The position numbers were made by a program, and so were the translations under genes. From Microcaldota archaeon (GTDB lineage: Archaea > Micrarchaeota > Micrarchaeia > Anstonellales > Anstonellaceae), in NCBI GenBank assembly GCA_023248665.1, contig JAHFEC010000007.1, forward strand, positions 1 to 18,365: DNA of 18,365 nt, given 5' to 3'. Positions 7,766-15,206 of the stretch are shown here, piece after piece; the stretch's first letter is position 1; every line of letters starts with the position of its first letter. The notes below the pieces were generated by a model. That model was not told where the DNA came from. It searched no databases and saw only the letters and a program-made list of their open reading frames with translations.

Positions 7766-7840
7766 CAGGCGGATAAGATAAGGGCAGACCGGTCGGATAA
7801 TGATGCCGGATATCGCCATTGGCAGAGGCTAGGCAAGCAC

Positions 7841-9460
7841 ATGTTAAGCATTCCCTGTGAACAGACACTGCCCCATTCTCCCGGGGTCTACCAGTTCAAG
7901 GACAGCGAAGGCCGGATCATCTACATCGGCAAGGCCAAGGACCTCAAGAAGAGGGTGTCAAGCTACTTCCAGCGGCCGGACCAGACCCCGAAGACCGCCG
8001 CGCTGGTGAGGCACATCCATTCGCTCGATTTCATCATCACCGATTCCGAAGACGAGGCCATCCTGCTCGAATCCAACCTCATCAAGCAGCATTACCCCAA
8101 ATACAACGTCGATCTAAAAGACAACGCCCCGCTCACGTATGCGCTCATCACGGGCGAGCCCTTCCCGCGCCTCTTGCAGGTGCGAAAAGACCGGCACGGC
8201 AAAATCCGAGGGCCCGCCGGCAAGGCGTTCGGCCCGTTCATGACCGGCTCGGCCGGCCGGATGCTCGGCCCCTTGCGAAAAAGCTTCCATATCCGAACCT
8301 GCGGCTCGCCGATGCCCCGGCACGTCTGCCTGCAATACCATTTGGGAAACTGCGACGGCCCGTGCGAGGGGAAGATCACGCGGGAGGATTACGGGGAACG
8401 GGTGCGCAGGGCCGGAGAGATACTCGCCAAACCGGGCCTGCTCGGGCCGTACGTGGACGAGATGGAAGGGAAGATGCGGCAGGCCGCCGCCGCGAGCCGG
8501 TTCGAGGAGGCCATCCGCATCCGGGAGGCTTGGCGCTCGCTCTCAGGCCTCTCGCACCGCCAGAAAGTCGAGGCGCTCGATGCGCGGGACGAGGATTACG
8601 TCGTTCTCTGGAACGAGGACGGGCATGCTCGCGCGCAGGTCTGGCGCATGGTGCACGGCGTCATCCGCGAGCGGCTCAAGTTCGAGTTCGGGCACGTGGA
8701 AAAAGAGGGGGAACTTCTGGCCGTATTCCTCGCCAGATTCTACGAGAGGCATCCGATCCCGAGGAGCATATTCGCCAACGCGCCGCCGGATGGCGGGGGC
8801 CTCGCCGTGCTCGAGAAACACCTCGCCCGCCTGCGCGGCGGGAACGTGCGCATTTCGCGCCCCCCCTCGCGCGGCTCCAAGCTCGAACTGATGCGGCTCG
8901 TCGAGAAGAACATGCTTTTGGAGAAGAGCGGCTCGGCCGACCCGGCGCTCCTGCGCCTGCAAAAGGAACTCGGGCTCGAACGCATCCCCCTCATCATCGA
9001 ATGCTTCGACATCTCGAACCTGGGTGGCGAGCACGTGGTGGGCTCGATGGTGCAGCTCGCGAACGCGAGGCCGAACAAGGCCGCCTACCGCAAATTCAGG
9101 ATCCGCACGGTGGTGGGGCAGGACGATTTCGCCTCGATAAAAGAGGCGGTGTTCCGGCGCTACCGGCGCCTGCGCGACGAGGGCCAGCCGATGCCGGACC
9201 TCGTTCTCATCGACGGCGGGCTGGGGCAGCTGCACGCGGCGAAAGACGCGCTCGACCAGCTCGGCCTCGCTTTGCCGCTCTTCTCGCTGGCCAAGGAGAA
9301 CGAGGAGGTGTACGGCCTGGACATGCTCGCGCCGCTGCGGATGGAGAAAACCAACGAGGCCCTGCACGTGCTCCAGCATGCGCGCAACGAGGCGCACAGG
9401 TTCGTGATAAACTACAACCGAAAATTGAGGACGAAAAAGATGTTCGGAAAAAAAGGATAA
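7841..9460 (+). CDS. uvrC: Excinuclease ABC subunit C, lacking the C-terminal HhH region
   Basis: UvrC makes the dual incisions in bacterial-type nucleotide excision repair, after UvrA and UvrB find the lesion. The 539-residue product has the N-terminal GIY-YIG nuclease (GVY at 15-17, YIG at 28-30, Arg38, Glu77). Four cysteines at 154, 163, 171 and 175 match the motif now known to bind a 4Fe-4S cluster in UvrC. A UVR-like helical segment follows (about 208-235), then the RNase H-like second nuclease with ECFDISNLGG, VLIDGGLGQL and ARNEAHRFVINYNRKLR. The protein ends right after that last motif, where E. coli UvrC (610 residues) continues into the tandem helix-hairpin-helix DNA-binding domain; that domain is absent here. 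UvrC in archaea is generally regarded as acquired from bacteria. uvrA and uvrB are not in this window. The ATG at 7841 matches the family N-terminus; no strong SD or TATA is seen. Confidence 0.96.
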   Translation: MLSIPCEQTLPHSPGVYQFKDSEGRIIYIGKAKDLKKRVSSYFQRPDQTPKTAALVRHIHSLDFIITDSEDEAILLESNLIKQHYPKYNVDLKDNAPLTYALITGEPFPRLLQVRKDRHGKIRGPAGKAFGPFMTGSAGRMLGPLRKSFHIRTCGSPMPRHVCLQYHLGNCDGPCEGKITREDYGERVRRAGEILAKPGLLGPYVDEMEGKMRQAAAASRFEEAIRIREAWRSLSGLSHRQKVEALDARDEDYVVLWNEDGHARAQVWRMVHGVIRERLKFEFGHVEKEGELLAVFLARFYERHPIPRSIFANAPPDGGGLAVLEKHLARLRGGNVRISRPPSRGSKLELMRLVEKNMLLEKSGSADPALLRLQKELGLERIPLIIECFDISNLGGEHVVGSMVQLANARPNKAAYRKFRIRTVVGQDDFASIKEAVFRRYRRLRDEGQPMPDLVLIDGGLGQLHAAKDALDQLGLALPLFSLAKENEEVYGLDMLAPLRMEKTNEALHVLQHARNEAHRFVINYNRKLRTKKMFGKKG

Positions 9461-9478
9461 CCCTGACGAGATGATGGA

Positions 9479-9976
9479 ATGTTTTTGCAGACAGACGATT
9501 GTGATCTTGAGATCAAGACCGGCCGCCAGAACCACCCGTTTTTGATGGTTCCGTGGCTGGCTTTTGAATTGCTTTACCTGATGATTTTTGTCGTGATTCA
9601 GGTGTCGCAGGGCCAGAACACTGATTCGCTGGGCTTCTTGCCGGGGGCATTGTTCTTCGTATTTATGATGTTGGCCACGATAATGCCGAACGTGTACATG
9701 GCGTCCACAGACGGGATAAAAACCGGGGTCGCCCGCTTTTACATCCAACGAAGCTTGTTTTCCCGAAGCATCGTGGCGCGGATCCAAACATCCAAGAATC
9801 CGTTTTACCTGAACCCATTCTTATTTGCCAAAGCCCAAATCGAGCGCGCCGGACGCGACGATTATGGGGAGTATGTAATGCTGAAAGGGAAGATCCTCTT
9901 TCCGATAAAAGTATACCTGAGAGAACAGGATGTGAAAGCGGCGATTGCCAAACTCGCGGAGCAGGAGAAAATTTGA
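9479..9976 (+). CDS. Small membrane protein, two helices plus cytoplasmic PH-like domain (tentative)
   Basis: The product is 165 residues. Two predicted membrane helices (about residues 22-42, MVPWLAFELLYLMIFVVIQV, and 53-70, LPGALFFVFMMLATIMP) form a hairpin near the N-terminus. The rest is a soluble domain with alternating strands and a final helix (QDVKAAIAKLAEQEKI), a layout like bacterial PH (YdbS/bPH2-type) membrane proteins. That assignment rests on architecture only. It starts 18 nt after the uvrC stop on the same strand and is probably co-transcribed, though a repair role need not follow. It converges with the next gene, whose stop is 22 nt away. The SD is weak (GATGATGGA just before the ATG). 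Confidence 0.75.
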   Translation: MFLQTDDCDLEIKTGRQNHPFLMVPWLAFELLYLMIFVVIQVSQGQNTDSLGFLPGALFFVFMMLATIMPNVYMASTDGIKTGVARFYIQRSLFSRSIVARIQTSKNPFYLNPFLFAKAQIERAGRDDYGEYVMLKGKILFPIKVYLREQDVKAAIAKLAEQEKI

Positions 9977-9998
9977 ATCAACGAACAGAATGCCGCAC

Positions 9999-11240
9999 TC
10001 ACATTTTCGACGTCAAATACCGATAAATCATTTCCTTGTCCAGCGGCAGCTCCAGCCCCAGCACCTCATGGACGAACACGATGACTTCCACCGCCTTGTG
10101 CGCATCGAGCTTGGTGCGCCGCGCGATCTCCTTGAGCGAGGACACCTTGCCGATCAGGTCGTAGACGAGCAGTCCGTCGCGGCCGTAGCGCTTGAAGATG
10201 GCCAGCCCGTCATCGCCGTAGCGGTGGCGGATCTCCGGCCGGGTGAGCCGCTTGAACGAGAGCAGTCCCGCCTTGCCCAATTCCCCGAGCATGATGTCCA
10301 GATCCTTGAACGTCAGGCCGGTCTCGGCCGCGAGCTCGACGAAATCCTTGTCCCCGTCGATGTGGGTGAGCAGCTCGTCGCCGCGCTGGCCGAACTTGAG
10401 GGACATCAGGCCCCGCATGCGCGCCTTCTGCCAGAAATTCGCCGGACCGGGGACGACCGGCACGTCCACGGGCACCGCATCCGGCGAGATGACATCGGAG
10501 GGGGATTCGGGCGTCTCGGATTCCACCATGGGCTTGAACCCCACATTGTCGCCGCCCGAACGGGAGGAGGCGGCGGAGGGTCCGGACGCGCCGGCCGCGC
10601 CCGTCGCATGTGGAGAGGGATAGCCGGGCGGGCGAGAAGCTTCGGAAGGGCCGATGCCGAGCGGCGGGCGTGAAACGGACGGCTCGCCCGCGCGGGCGCG
10701 TTTGGCCTCGGATGCGGCGGATTTGCCGGTCGGGCGCTCGAGCTTGATGATGCCCTGCTCGTTCATGAATTCGAGGATCTCGACCAGCTTGGACTCGGAG
10801 AGGCCGGTCTCGTTGAGGATGTCCTCGGCCGTCTTCTCGCCGTCGATGAGCGCATACACCTTGACGCCGACCGAGCCGTACTTGTCGAATATGATCTTCT
10901 CGAGGGGCGAGAGCGAGGGCGGCGGCGCATCCAGCGCATCGGCGCCGGACGCGGGCGATTTTTGGCGGACCAGCCCGGAAGACGAGAGGCCTGTGCGCGA
11001 CACCATGGGCCCGTTCTGGAGCATGAACTCCATGAACTGGGCGAATTCGGGCTCGCCCATGCCGCAGTCCGCCTGCACCTGGCGGGCCGGGCGCCGGCCA
11101 TCCATGCCCTCGTAAGCGCGGATGGCGGCGGGCCCGAAGGATTTGAGAAGCCGGTTCTTGTTCTTGAACCCGTCCAACGGGCTGGGCTCGATCTTAGAGT
11201 ATTGCCCATCCCAGTCTGACCATGCCATGGAAATTCCCAT
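9999..11240 (-). CDS. Uncharacterised protein with four winged-helix-like repeats
   Basis: The product is 413 residues from the ATG at 11240. Four copies of a unit of about 50 residues can be aligned by eye: residues about 32-80, 115-168, 276-332 and 346-400. Each starts with an aromatic-Gly pair (SFG, KYG, KFG, RYG), continues with a helix ending in a (I/M)DG-like turn (YEGMDG, YALIDG, LTHIDG, YDLIG), then two helices of helix-turn-helix type (e.g. TAEDILNETGLSESKLVEILEFM) and an apolar end (EQGIIKL, KAGLLSF). This pattern suggests tandem winged-helix domains for DNA or protein binding. Residues about 171-270 are a Pro/Ser/Ala/Gly-rich linker, splitting the repeats 2+2. I know no named family. 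It is divergent from the coiled-coil gene with which it appears to share a TATA box 25.5 nt upstream of this ATG. In-frame starts at 11273 and 11228 are less favoured. Confidence 0.82.
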   Translation of the reverse strand: MGISMAWSDWDGQYSKIEPSPLDGFKNKNRLLKSFGPAAIRAYEGMDGRRPARQVQADCGMGEPEFAQFMEFMLQNGPMVSRTGLSSSGLVRQKSPASGADALDAPPPSLSPLEKIIFDKYGSVGVKVYALIDGEKTAEDILNETGLSESKLVEILEFMNEQGIIKLERPTGKSAASEAKRARAGEPSVSRPPLGIGPSEASRPPGYPSPHATGAAGASGPSAASSRSGGDNVGFKPMVESETPESPSDVISPDAVPVDVPVVPGPANFWQKARMRGLMSLKFGQRGDELLTHIDGDKDFVELAAETGLTFKDLDIMLGELGKAGLLSFKRLTRPEIRHRYGDDGLAIFKRYGRDGLLVYDLIGKVSSLKEIARRTKLDAHKAVEVIVFVHEVLGLELPLDKEMIYRYLTSKM

Positions 11241-11261
11241 AAAAAAGAGTAGGGCCATAAC

Positions 11262-11269
11262 ATTTAAAA
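11262..11269. promoter_or_regulatory. Shared near-palindromic TATA box for two divergent genes
   Basis: CATTTAAAAG (11261-11270) contains the palindrome TTTAAA. Its centre (11265.5) is 25.5 nt from the minus-strand ATG at 11240 and 28.5 nt from the plus-strand ATG at 11294. It can therefore place both ATGs at or next to the transcription start, giving two leaderless mRNAs from one element. Confidence 0.5.
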
Positions 11270-11293
11270 GCATTCAAAATGCACCGCTCTATT

Positions 11294-12886
11294 ATGCCCC
11301 TCGAAGATTTGCTCATCAGCACGGGAGTAGACAACCTCATCAAGCTGGTCCACGAGAAGGGCAGCGTCGAGGTCAAGGAGGCGGCGCGCCTCCTGCGCCT
11401 GCCGCAAGCCACCATCGAGGACTGGGCCCACGTGCTCGAAGCCGAGGGCGTCGTCAAGATCGAGTACCGGCTCACGCAGATTCACCTCGTATGGGCGTAT
11501 CTGAACGAGGACCGCTACGCCAAGACCACCGAGAAGGTCCAGACTAGAAAATCGGACACCATCCAGAAGCTGCAGACGCTGAACCAGACGCTGGAGGCCG
11601 GAATCGCGGACATCGGCCATCTCAAAGAAGGGGTGGACAGCCTCGACCTGCAGAACCGCGCCCGCCTCGAGCGCGTCTCGTCGGACAAGGGCGAGGTCGA
11701 ACGGCTCCACGCCCAGCTTGATGACACGCTCCAGCTCAAGCGCGCGAGCATCGACGAGATGAAGACGGAGATGGATCAGTTGGGCGGGGAGATGGACGCC
11801 CTCTCGCAGGCCCTGAGCGCGGCGCCGGAAGGCGGGGCGGCCGGAGACGTGGGCGCGAAGATCGGGACGCTCGCTGCGCTGCAGTCCCGGCTCGAGGATG
11901 GCATCGTAAAGAGCGAGGCCGAGACGGCCCGGCTCTACGAGCAGATGCGCGCCCTGCAAGCCGCGCGAGGAACGGACCCGGGCGATCAGGAGCTGGGCAC
12001 GATCAAAAACGGCATCGCCGAACTCCAATACTCGAAAACCGAACTGGCCAAGGCCATGCAGAGCATGCTGGCCGAGGTCAAATCTCTCGACAACCAGGTC
12101 CGGGGGCTCGATGCGCGCCTGGATGACATCTCCAAAAAGCGCGGCACGGGCGCAGCGCAGAAGAAGACGATGGAAAAACTGGAGGCGGCGATCAACGAAA
12201 GCCTGAAAGCCAAGACCGAGGGCGCCCGCGACATGCGCTCCGATCTTGAGATCGTTCGCAAGCAGATCGAGGTGCTCTCGCACTCCCAATACCAGTACCA
12301 GAGCATCCAGGCGCATCTGGGCAGCCTGCGCGCGCAGTTCCAGCGCGAGAGCGAGGACATCGGCAAGCTCTCCGAGTCGATGGAAAACGCGCAAGAAAAG
12401 TATTCCGGCGACCTGGACACGGCCCGCCAGAACCTCGAAGAGCAGGAAGGGAAATACCGGGAGCTGGAACAGAAGTCGCAGGCCATACGCGAGGTGCTCG
12501 AACGGCTCGAACGCCTCAAGGGCGAGGGCGAGGCGCTCTCAAGCAAGCTCAAAGGGATCGTCAAGGAGGCGCAGGTCGTCCAGATGGCCGCGCCGGTCGG
12601 CGTTTCGGCAAGCGTCAGCGCAGGCACGGAAGGCGGCGAAACAGGCGGCATGAACGCCATGGACGCGCCCGGCCGACCGGCGTCATCCGCCCCCTCGCCA
12701 AGAGAGAACAACGCGGCCTTCTCGGGCCATACGCAAGGCGCGGCATCCGACGAGAGCCTGCCGCCCGGCCTGATGCAGCGCATCGCGCTCACCGCGGGCG
12801 AAGAAGAGGAATTCGACAAGAAAAGGAACGAACTGCGCTCATTGATCGAGAAGATGTGGAACGAGGATCGCCGGCCGCACAGTTAG
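11294..12886 (+). CDS. Winged-helix plus long coiled-coil protein, uncharacterised
   Basis: The product is 530 residues from the ATG at 11294. Residues about 1-70 form a winged-helix-like domain (VDNLIKLVHEKGSVEVKEA, then LPQATIEDWAHVLEAEGVVKIEY). From about 75 to 440 the sequence is almost entirely charged heptad-like helix (e.g. LEAAINESLKAKTEGARDM), a long coiled coil of SMC-like look but without Walker motifs. Residues about 445-500 are a low-complexity Gly/Ala/Pro/Ser linker, and the end is a short charged helix (EEEFDKKRNELRSLIEKMW). From memory, proteins with this N-terminal domain and a coiled coil recur in DPANN and related archaea without known function. The start at 11294 is preferred over 11279 because the shared TATA box is 28.5 nt from it but only about 13 nt from 11279. 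A terminator-like hairpin follows the gene. Confidence 0.85.
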   Translation: MPLEDLLISTGVDNLIKLVHEKGSVEVKEAARLLRLPQATIEDWAHVLEAEGVVKIEYRLTQIHLVWAYLNEDRYAKTTEKVQTRKSDTIQKLQTLNQTLEAGIADIGHLKEGVDSLDLQNRARLERVSSDKGEVERLHAQLDDTLQLKRASIDEMKTEMDQLGGEMDALSQALSAAPEGGAAGDVGAKIGTLAALQSRLEDGIVKSEAETARLYEQMRALQAARGTDPGDQELGTIKNGIAELQYSKTELAKAMQSMLAEVKSLDNQVRGLDARLDDISKKRGTGAAQKKTMEKLEAAINESLKAKTEGARDMRSDLEIVRKQIEVLSHSQYQYQSIQAHLGSLRAQFQRESEDIGKLSESMENAQEKYSGDLDTARQNLEEQEGKYRELEQKSQAIREVLERLERLKGEGEALSSKLKGIVKEAQVVQMAAPVGVSASVSAGTEGGETGGMNAMDAPGRPASSAPSPRENNAAFSGHTQGAASDESLPPGLMQRIALTAGEEEEFDKKRNELRSLIEKMWNEDRRPHS

Positions 12887-12929
12887 AAGAAAATGCAAAG
12901 ACGAAGAGGATACGGTCGCTCGGGCCGAC

Positions 12930-12969
12930 GGCCGGAAGCGAGGGCGATCGGGCGCCCGGCCATTGTTTT
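12930..12969 (+). terminator. Terminator-like hairpin and T-run after the coiled-coil gene
   Basis: A perfect inverted repeat, GGCCGG (12930-12935) and CCGGCC (12956-12961), is followed directly by ATTGTTTT (12962-12969). The loop is 20 nt and itself GC-rich, so alternative folds exist. It lies 44 nt after the stop of the coiled-coil gene. Confidence 0.35.
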
Positions 12970-13149
12970 CTGGGCTATCCCCTTAGAATTTCCTCTCGGT
13001 GGCCGTCGAATCGTTTCATTGGCTCACCTCAAGAGACAGGGCTTGCGGCTCCTGCCGCTGTTTGCAGTGCATCTGGCGCTTAAACGCCTTCGTTTCCTTC
13101 GAGAGGGAAATATGGCAGGATGGGATATCCCGGACGCGCAGGGCAAACA
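12970..13149. other. Intergenic stretch before purF with no recognised gene
   Basis: No start/SD-supported gene, tRNA or box C/D motif is evident. A small hairpin (GGCG 13075-13078, CGCC 13085-13088) is present. A short open frame from 12893 into purF has Arg-rich, low-information content and is regarded as chance. Confidence 0.4.
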
Positions 13150-13158
13150 AATATATTT
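13150..13158 (+). promoter_or_regulatory. TATA box of purF
   Basis: AATATATTT is centred 25 nt upstream of the ATG at 13179, the best TATA match in the window. It supports a leaderless purF mRNA starting at or near 13179. Confidence 0.6.
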
Positions 13159-13178
13159 TGGATTGACGAAAAAGGGGT

Positions 13179-14711
13179 ATGGGAACCAAACCTTCCGATC
13201 ACGGCCTGCGCCATTCGAAACAAACCCCCGGCGCGCGCATGAAGACAGCTGAAACGATCAGGGGCGACCATACCCTGCACGAGGAGTGCGGCGTGGTCGG
13301 CGCGTTCTCGTTCAATGACGGGGACGTCGCCCCGCTTCTCTACCGCGCCCTCATCGCGCTCCAGCACCGGGGGCAGGATTCGGCCGGGATGGCCACGTTC
13401 GACGGCAAAACGATTCGAAACCACCGCGATCTGGGCCTCGTGGCCAGCGTATTCGACGAGAAAACGATCGGGAATCTCGCGGGCAGCGTCGGCATCGGAC
13501 ACGTGCGCTACCCCACCATCGGCGCAGGCGGCAAGGAGGATGCCCAGCCCTTCATGCTCGATGAGCCGTTCGGGGGCATCGCGCTCGCGCACAACGGCAA
13601 CATCGCCAACTACGGGACCCTGCGCCGCCTGATGGAAGGCAGGGGCCTCAAATTCTGCTCCACGTGCGACTCCTACCTCATCCTGGAGGTGTTCGCGCGC
13701 CAGCTTCAGGCCAGCGGCCTGGACGTCTTCAAGGCCTCGGCCGGCCTGATGAAGGAGCTGGACGGCTCGTATTCGGTCTGCGCCGTGACGGCCCGCAACC
13801 AGCTCATCGTCATGCGCGACCCGCACGCCATCCGCCCGCTCTGCTGGGGAAAAACCGAGGATACGATCATGTTCGCCTCCGAATCGGTGGCCCTCGACAT
13901 CAACCAGATCCCGCTGAGCGGAGACATCGCGCCCGGCGAAGTGCTCATCATCGACAAAAAGGGCGTGCGCAAGAAGAGCGTGATGGCGCTGCAGCGGCGG
14001 CATTGCGCTTTCGAGTACGTCTATTTCAGCCGCCCGGATTCGGTCGAGGAGGGCAAGCTCGTCTACGAGGTGCGCGCCGAGATGGGCCGGCGCCTCGCCA
14101 AGAGCGCGCCGGCGGACGCCGACATCGTGGTGCCGGTGCCGGACACGTCGAGGCCCGCGGCCGAGGGCTATTCGCAGGTGAGCGGCATCCCGCTCGTGGA
14201 AGGGCTCATCAAGAACCGCTACGTCGGGCGCACGTTCATCATGCCCTCCCAGCCCAAGCGCCTCGAGGCCGTGCGCCTCAAGCTCAACGCCGTTCGCGGG
14301 CTGGTCGCCGGCAAGCGCATCGTGCTCATCGACGATTCCATCGTGCGCGGCACGACTTCGGGCCCGATTGTCAAGCTCCTGCGCACCGCCGGCGCGAAGG
14401 AGGTGCACCTGCGCATCGCCTGCCCGCCCGTGGTCTCGCCGTGCTTTTACGGGGTGGATCTGCCCACGTTTACCGAACTGATCGCCGCCAACAAGAGCAT
14501 CGAGGAGATCCGGCAGGTGTCGGGCGCGGATTCGCTGGCTTTCGTCTCAATCGAGGATCTGGTGGGCGCCATCGGCAAGAAGCGCCCGGATCTCTGCCTC
14601 GGCTGCCTGGACGGAAAATACCCGACCGAACTGGGCGAGCGCATCGCCAAGATGATGAAGGAGAAGGGGACGCGCGAAGGCGTGCGCATGTGGGAAGAGA
14701 AGATATTGTAG
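13179..14711 (+). CDS. purF: Amidophosphoribosyltransferase (glutamine PRPP amidotransferase)
   Basis: PurF makes 5-phosphoribosylamine from PRPP and glutamine, the first committed step of de novo purine synthesis. The 510-residue product has an N-terminal Ntn-type glutaminase domain with the nucleophile Cys37 (HEECGVVGAF), which in this family is exposed by removal of the residues before it. ALQHRGQDSAG, GHVRYPTIG and LAHNGNIANY are typical glutaminase motifs. The C-terminal phosphoribosyltransferase domain has the PRPP loop VLIDDSIVRGTTS. Cysteines 276, 422, 473 and 476 match the four ligands of the structural 4Fe-4S cluster in the B. subtilis enzyme. The start at 13179 is set by the TATA box 25 nt upstream and gives a 36-residue leader, longer than the 11-residue propeptide in B. 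subtilis; an in-frame ATG at 13239 would give 16 residues but has no SD. A PadR-like gene follows after 8 nt. Confidence 0.97.
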   Translation: MGTKPSDHGLRHSKQTPGARMKTAETIRGDHTLHEECGVVGAFSFNDGDVAPLLYRALIALQHRGQDSAGMATFDGKTIRNHRDLGLVASVFDEKTIGNLAGSVGIGHVRYPTIGAGGKEDAQPFMLDEPFGGIALAHNGNIANYGTLRRLMEGRGLKFCSTCDSYLILEVFARQLQASGLDVFKASAGLMKELDGSYSVCAVTARNQLIVMRDPHAIRPLCWGKTEDTIMFASESVALDINQIPLSGDIAPGEVLIIDKKGVRKKSVMALQRRHCAFEYVYFSRPDSVEEGKLVYEVRAEMGRRLAKSAPADADIVVPVPDTSRPAAEGYSQVSGIPLVEGLIKNRYVGRTFIMPSQPKRLEAVRLKLNAVRGLVAGKRIVLIDDSIVRGTTSGPIVKLLRTAGAKEVHLRIACPPVVSPCFYGVDLPTFTELIAANKSIEEIRQVSGADSLAFVSIEDLVGAIGKKRPDLCLGCLDGKYPTELGERIAKMMKEKGTREGVRMWEEKIL

Positions 14712-14719
14712 AGCAAGAG

Positions 14720-15145
14720 ATGGTGCGGGTGGAAAATATCGCAGGCGGAAACGATGGGGCAGGTGGAAAGTTGAGAAAAGAGGAAAACCGGCCGACCGCT
14801 CGCCGGAAGCCGGCCGGCAGGCGGGATCCGCAGACCCGACAGTCTTTTCGGCCTCTCGAACGCCTCGCCGACGCGCTCACCTACTCCAACCTCTGGCTCT
14901 CCATCCTCTCGCTGGCCTCGAAAAAAAAGGTCTACGCTTATTCCCTGCCCGAAGAGATTGACGCGCGGTTCGGGTTCTCGCCCTCGCGCCTGATGATATA
15001 CCTCGTGCTCTACAAGCTCGAAGGCGAAGGCCTCCTGCGCTCAAGCGAGGAGGGGCAGCGAAGGTATTATGCCCTGACGGCGACAGGGAGGAGATGCCTG
15101 CAGGCGGGCAAAAGACTATTAAGGCAGCGCGCGGACCAGATTTAG
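14720..15145 (+). CDS. PadR-like winged-helix protein
   Basis: The product is 141 residues from the ATG at 14720, 8 nt after the purF stop, so it is probably co-transcribed with purF. The first 45 residues are basic and disordered-looking. Residues about 50-141 resemble a PadR-type winged helix: LERLADALTYSNLWLSILSL, a helix-turn-helix region with FGFSPSRLMIYLVLYKLEGEGLL, and a wing RRYYALTATGRRCL typical of PadR and related regulators. It may sense a ligand or bind DNA; there is no direct evidence that it controls purF. The SD is weak. A TTG start at about 14771 preceded by AGGTGG would remove most of the basic tail and cannot be excluded. A long open frame in the same reading frame extends upstream across purF, but only this last part looks like protein. 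Confidence 0.75.
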   Translation: MVRVENIAGGNDGAGGKLRKEENRPTARRKPAGRRDPQTRQSFRPLERLADALTYSNLWLSILSLASKKKVYAYSLPEEIDARFGFSPSRLMIYLVLYKLEGEGLLRSSEEGQRRYYALTATGRRCLQAGKRLLRQRADQI

Positions 15146-15206
15146 GACAAACAAAAAATGGAATTTGGGGAAAACCGATGGGAACCACCCGCAATCGCAG
15201 GCGAAA

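Noticed and set aside
8543..9787. Minus-strand open frame of 414 codons opposite uvrC and the membrane protein gene
   Set aside because: It spans two real plus-strand genes and their gap, is rich in Arg/His/Val/Glu and has no recognisable motif.
11264..12394. Minus-strand open frame of 376 codons opposite the coiled-coil gene
   Set aside because: It is an antisense shadow of a highly regular coiled-coil coding pattern.
12893..13252. Open frame of 119 codons between the coiled-coil gene and purF
   Set aside because: It is Arg-rich, contains a terminator-like hairpin and the purF TATA box, and overlaps the purF start. There is no SD.
13080..14408. Minus-strand open frame of 442 codons opposite purF
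   Set aside because: It is a mirror of the purF codon pattern, low in information, without motifs.
13664..14719. Upstream part of the frame that contains the PadR-like gene
   Set aside because: It overlaps purF in another frame and is extremely Arg/Gly/Ala-rich; only the part from 14720 looks like protein.
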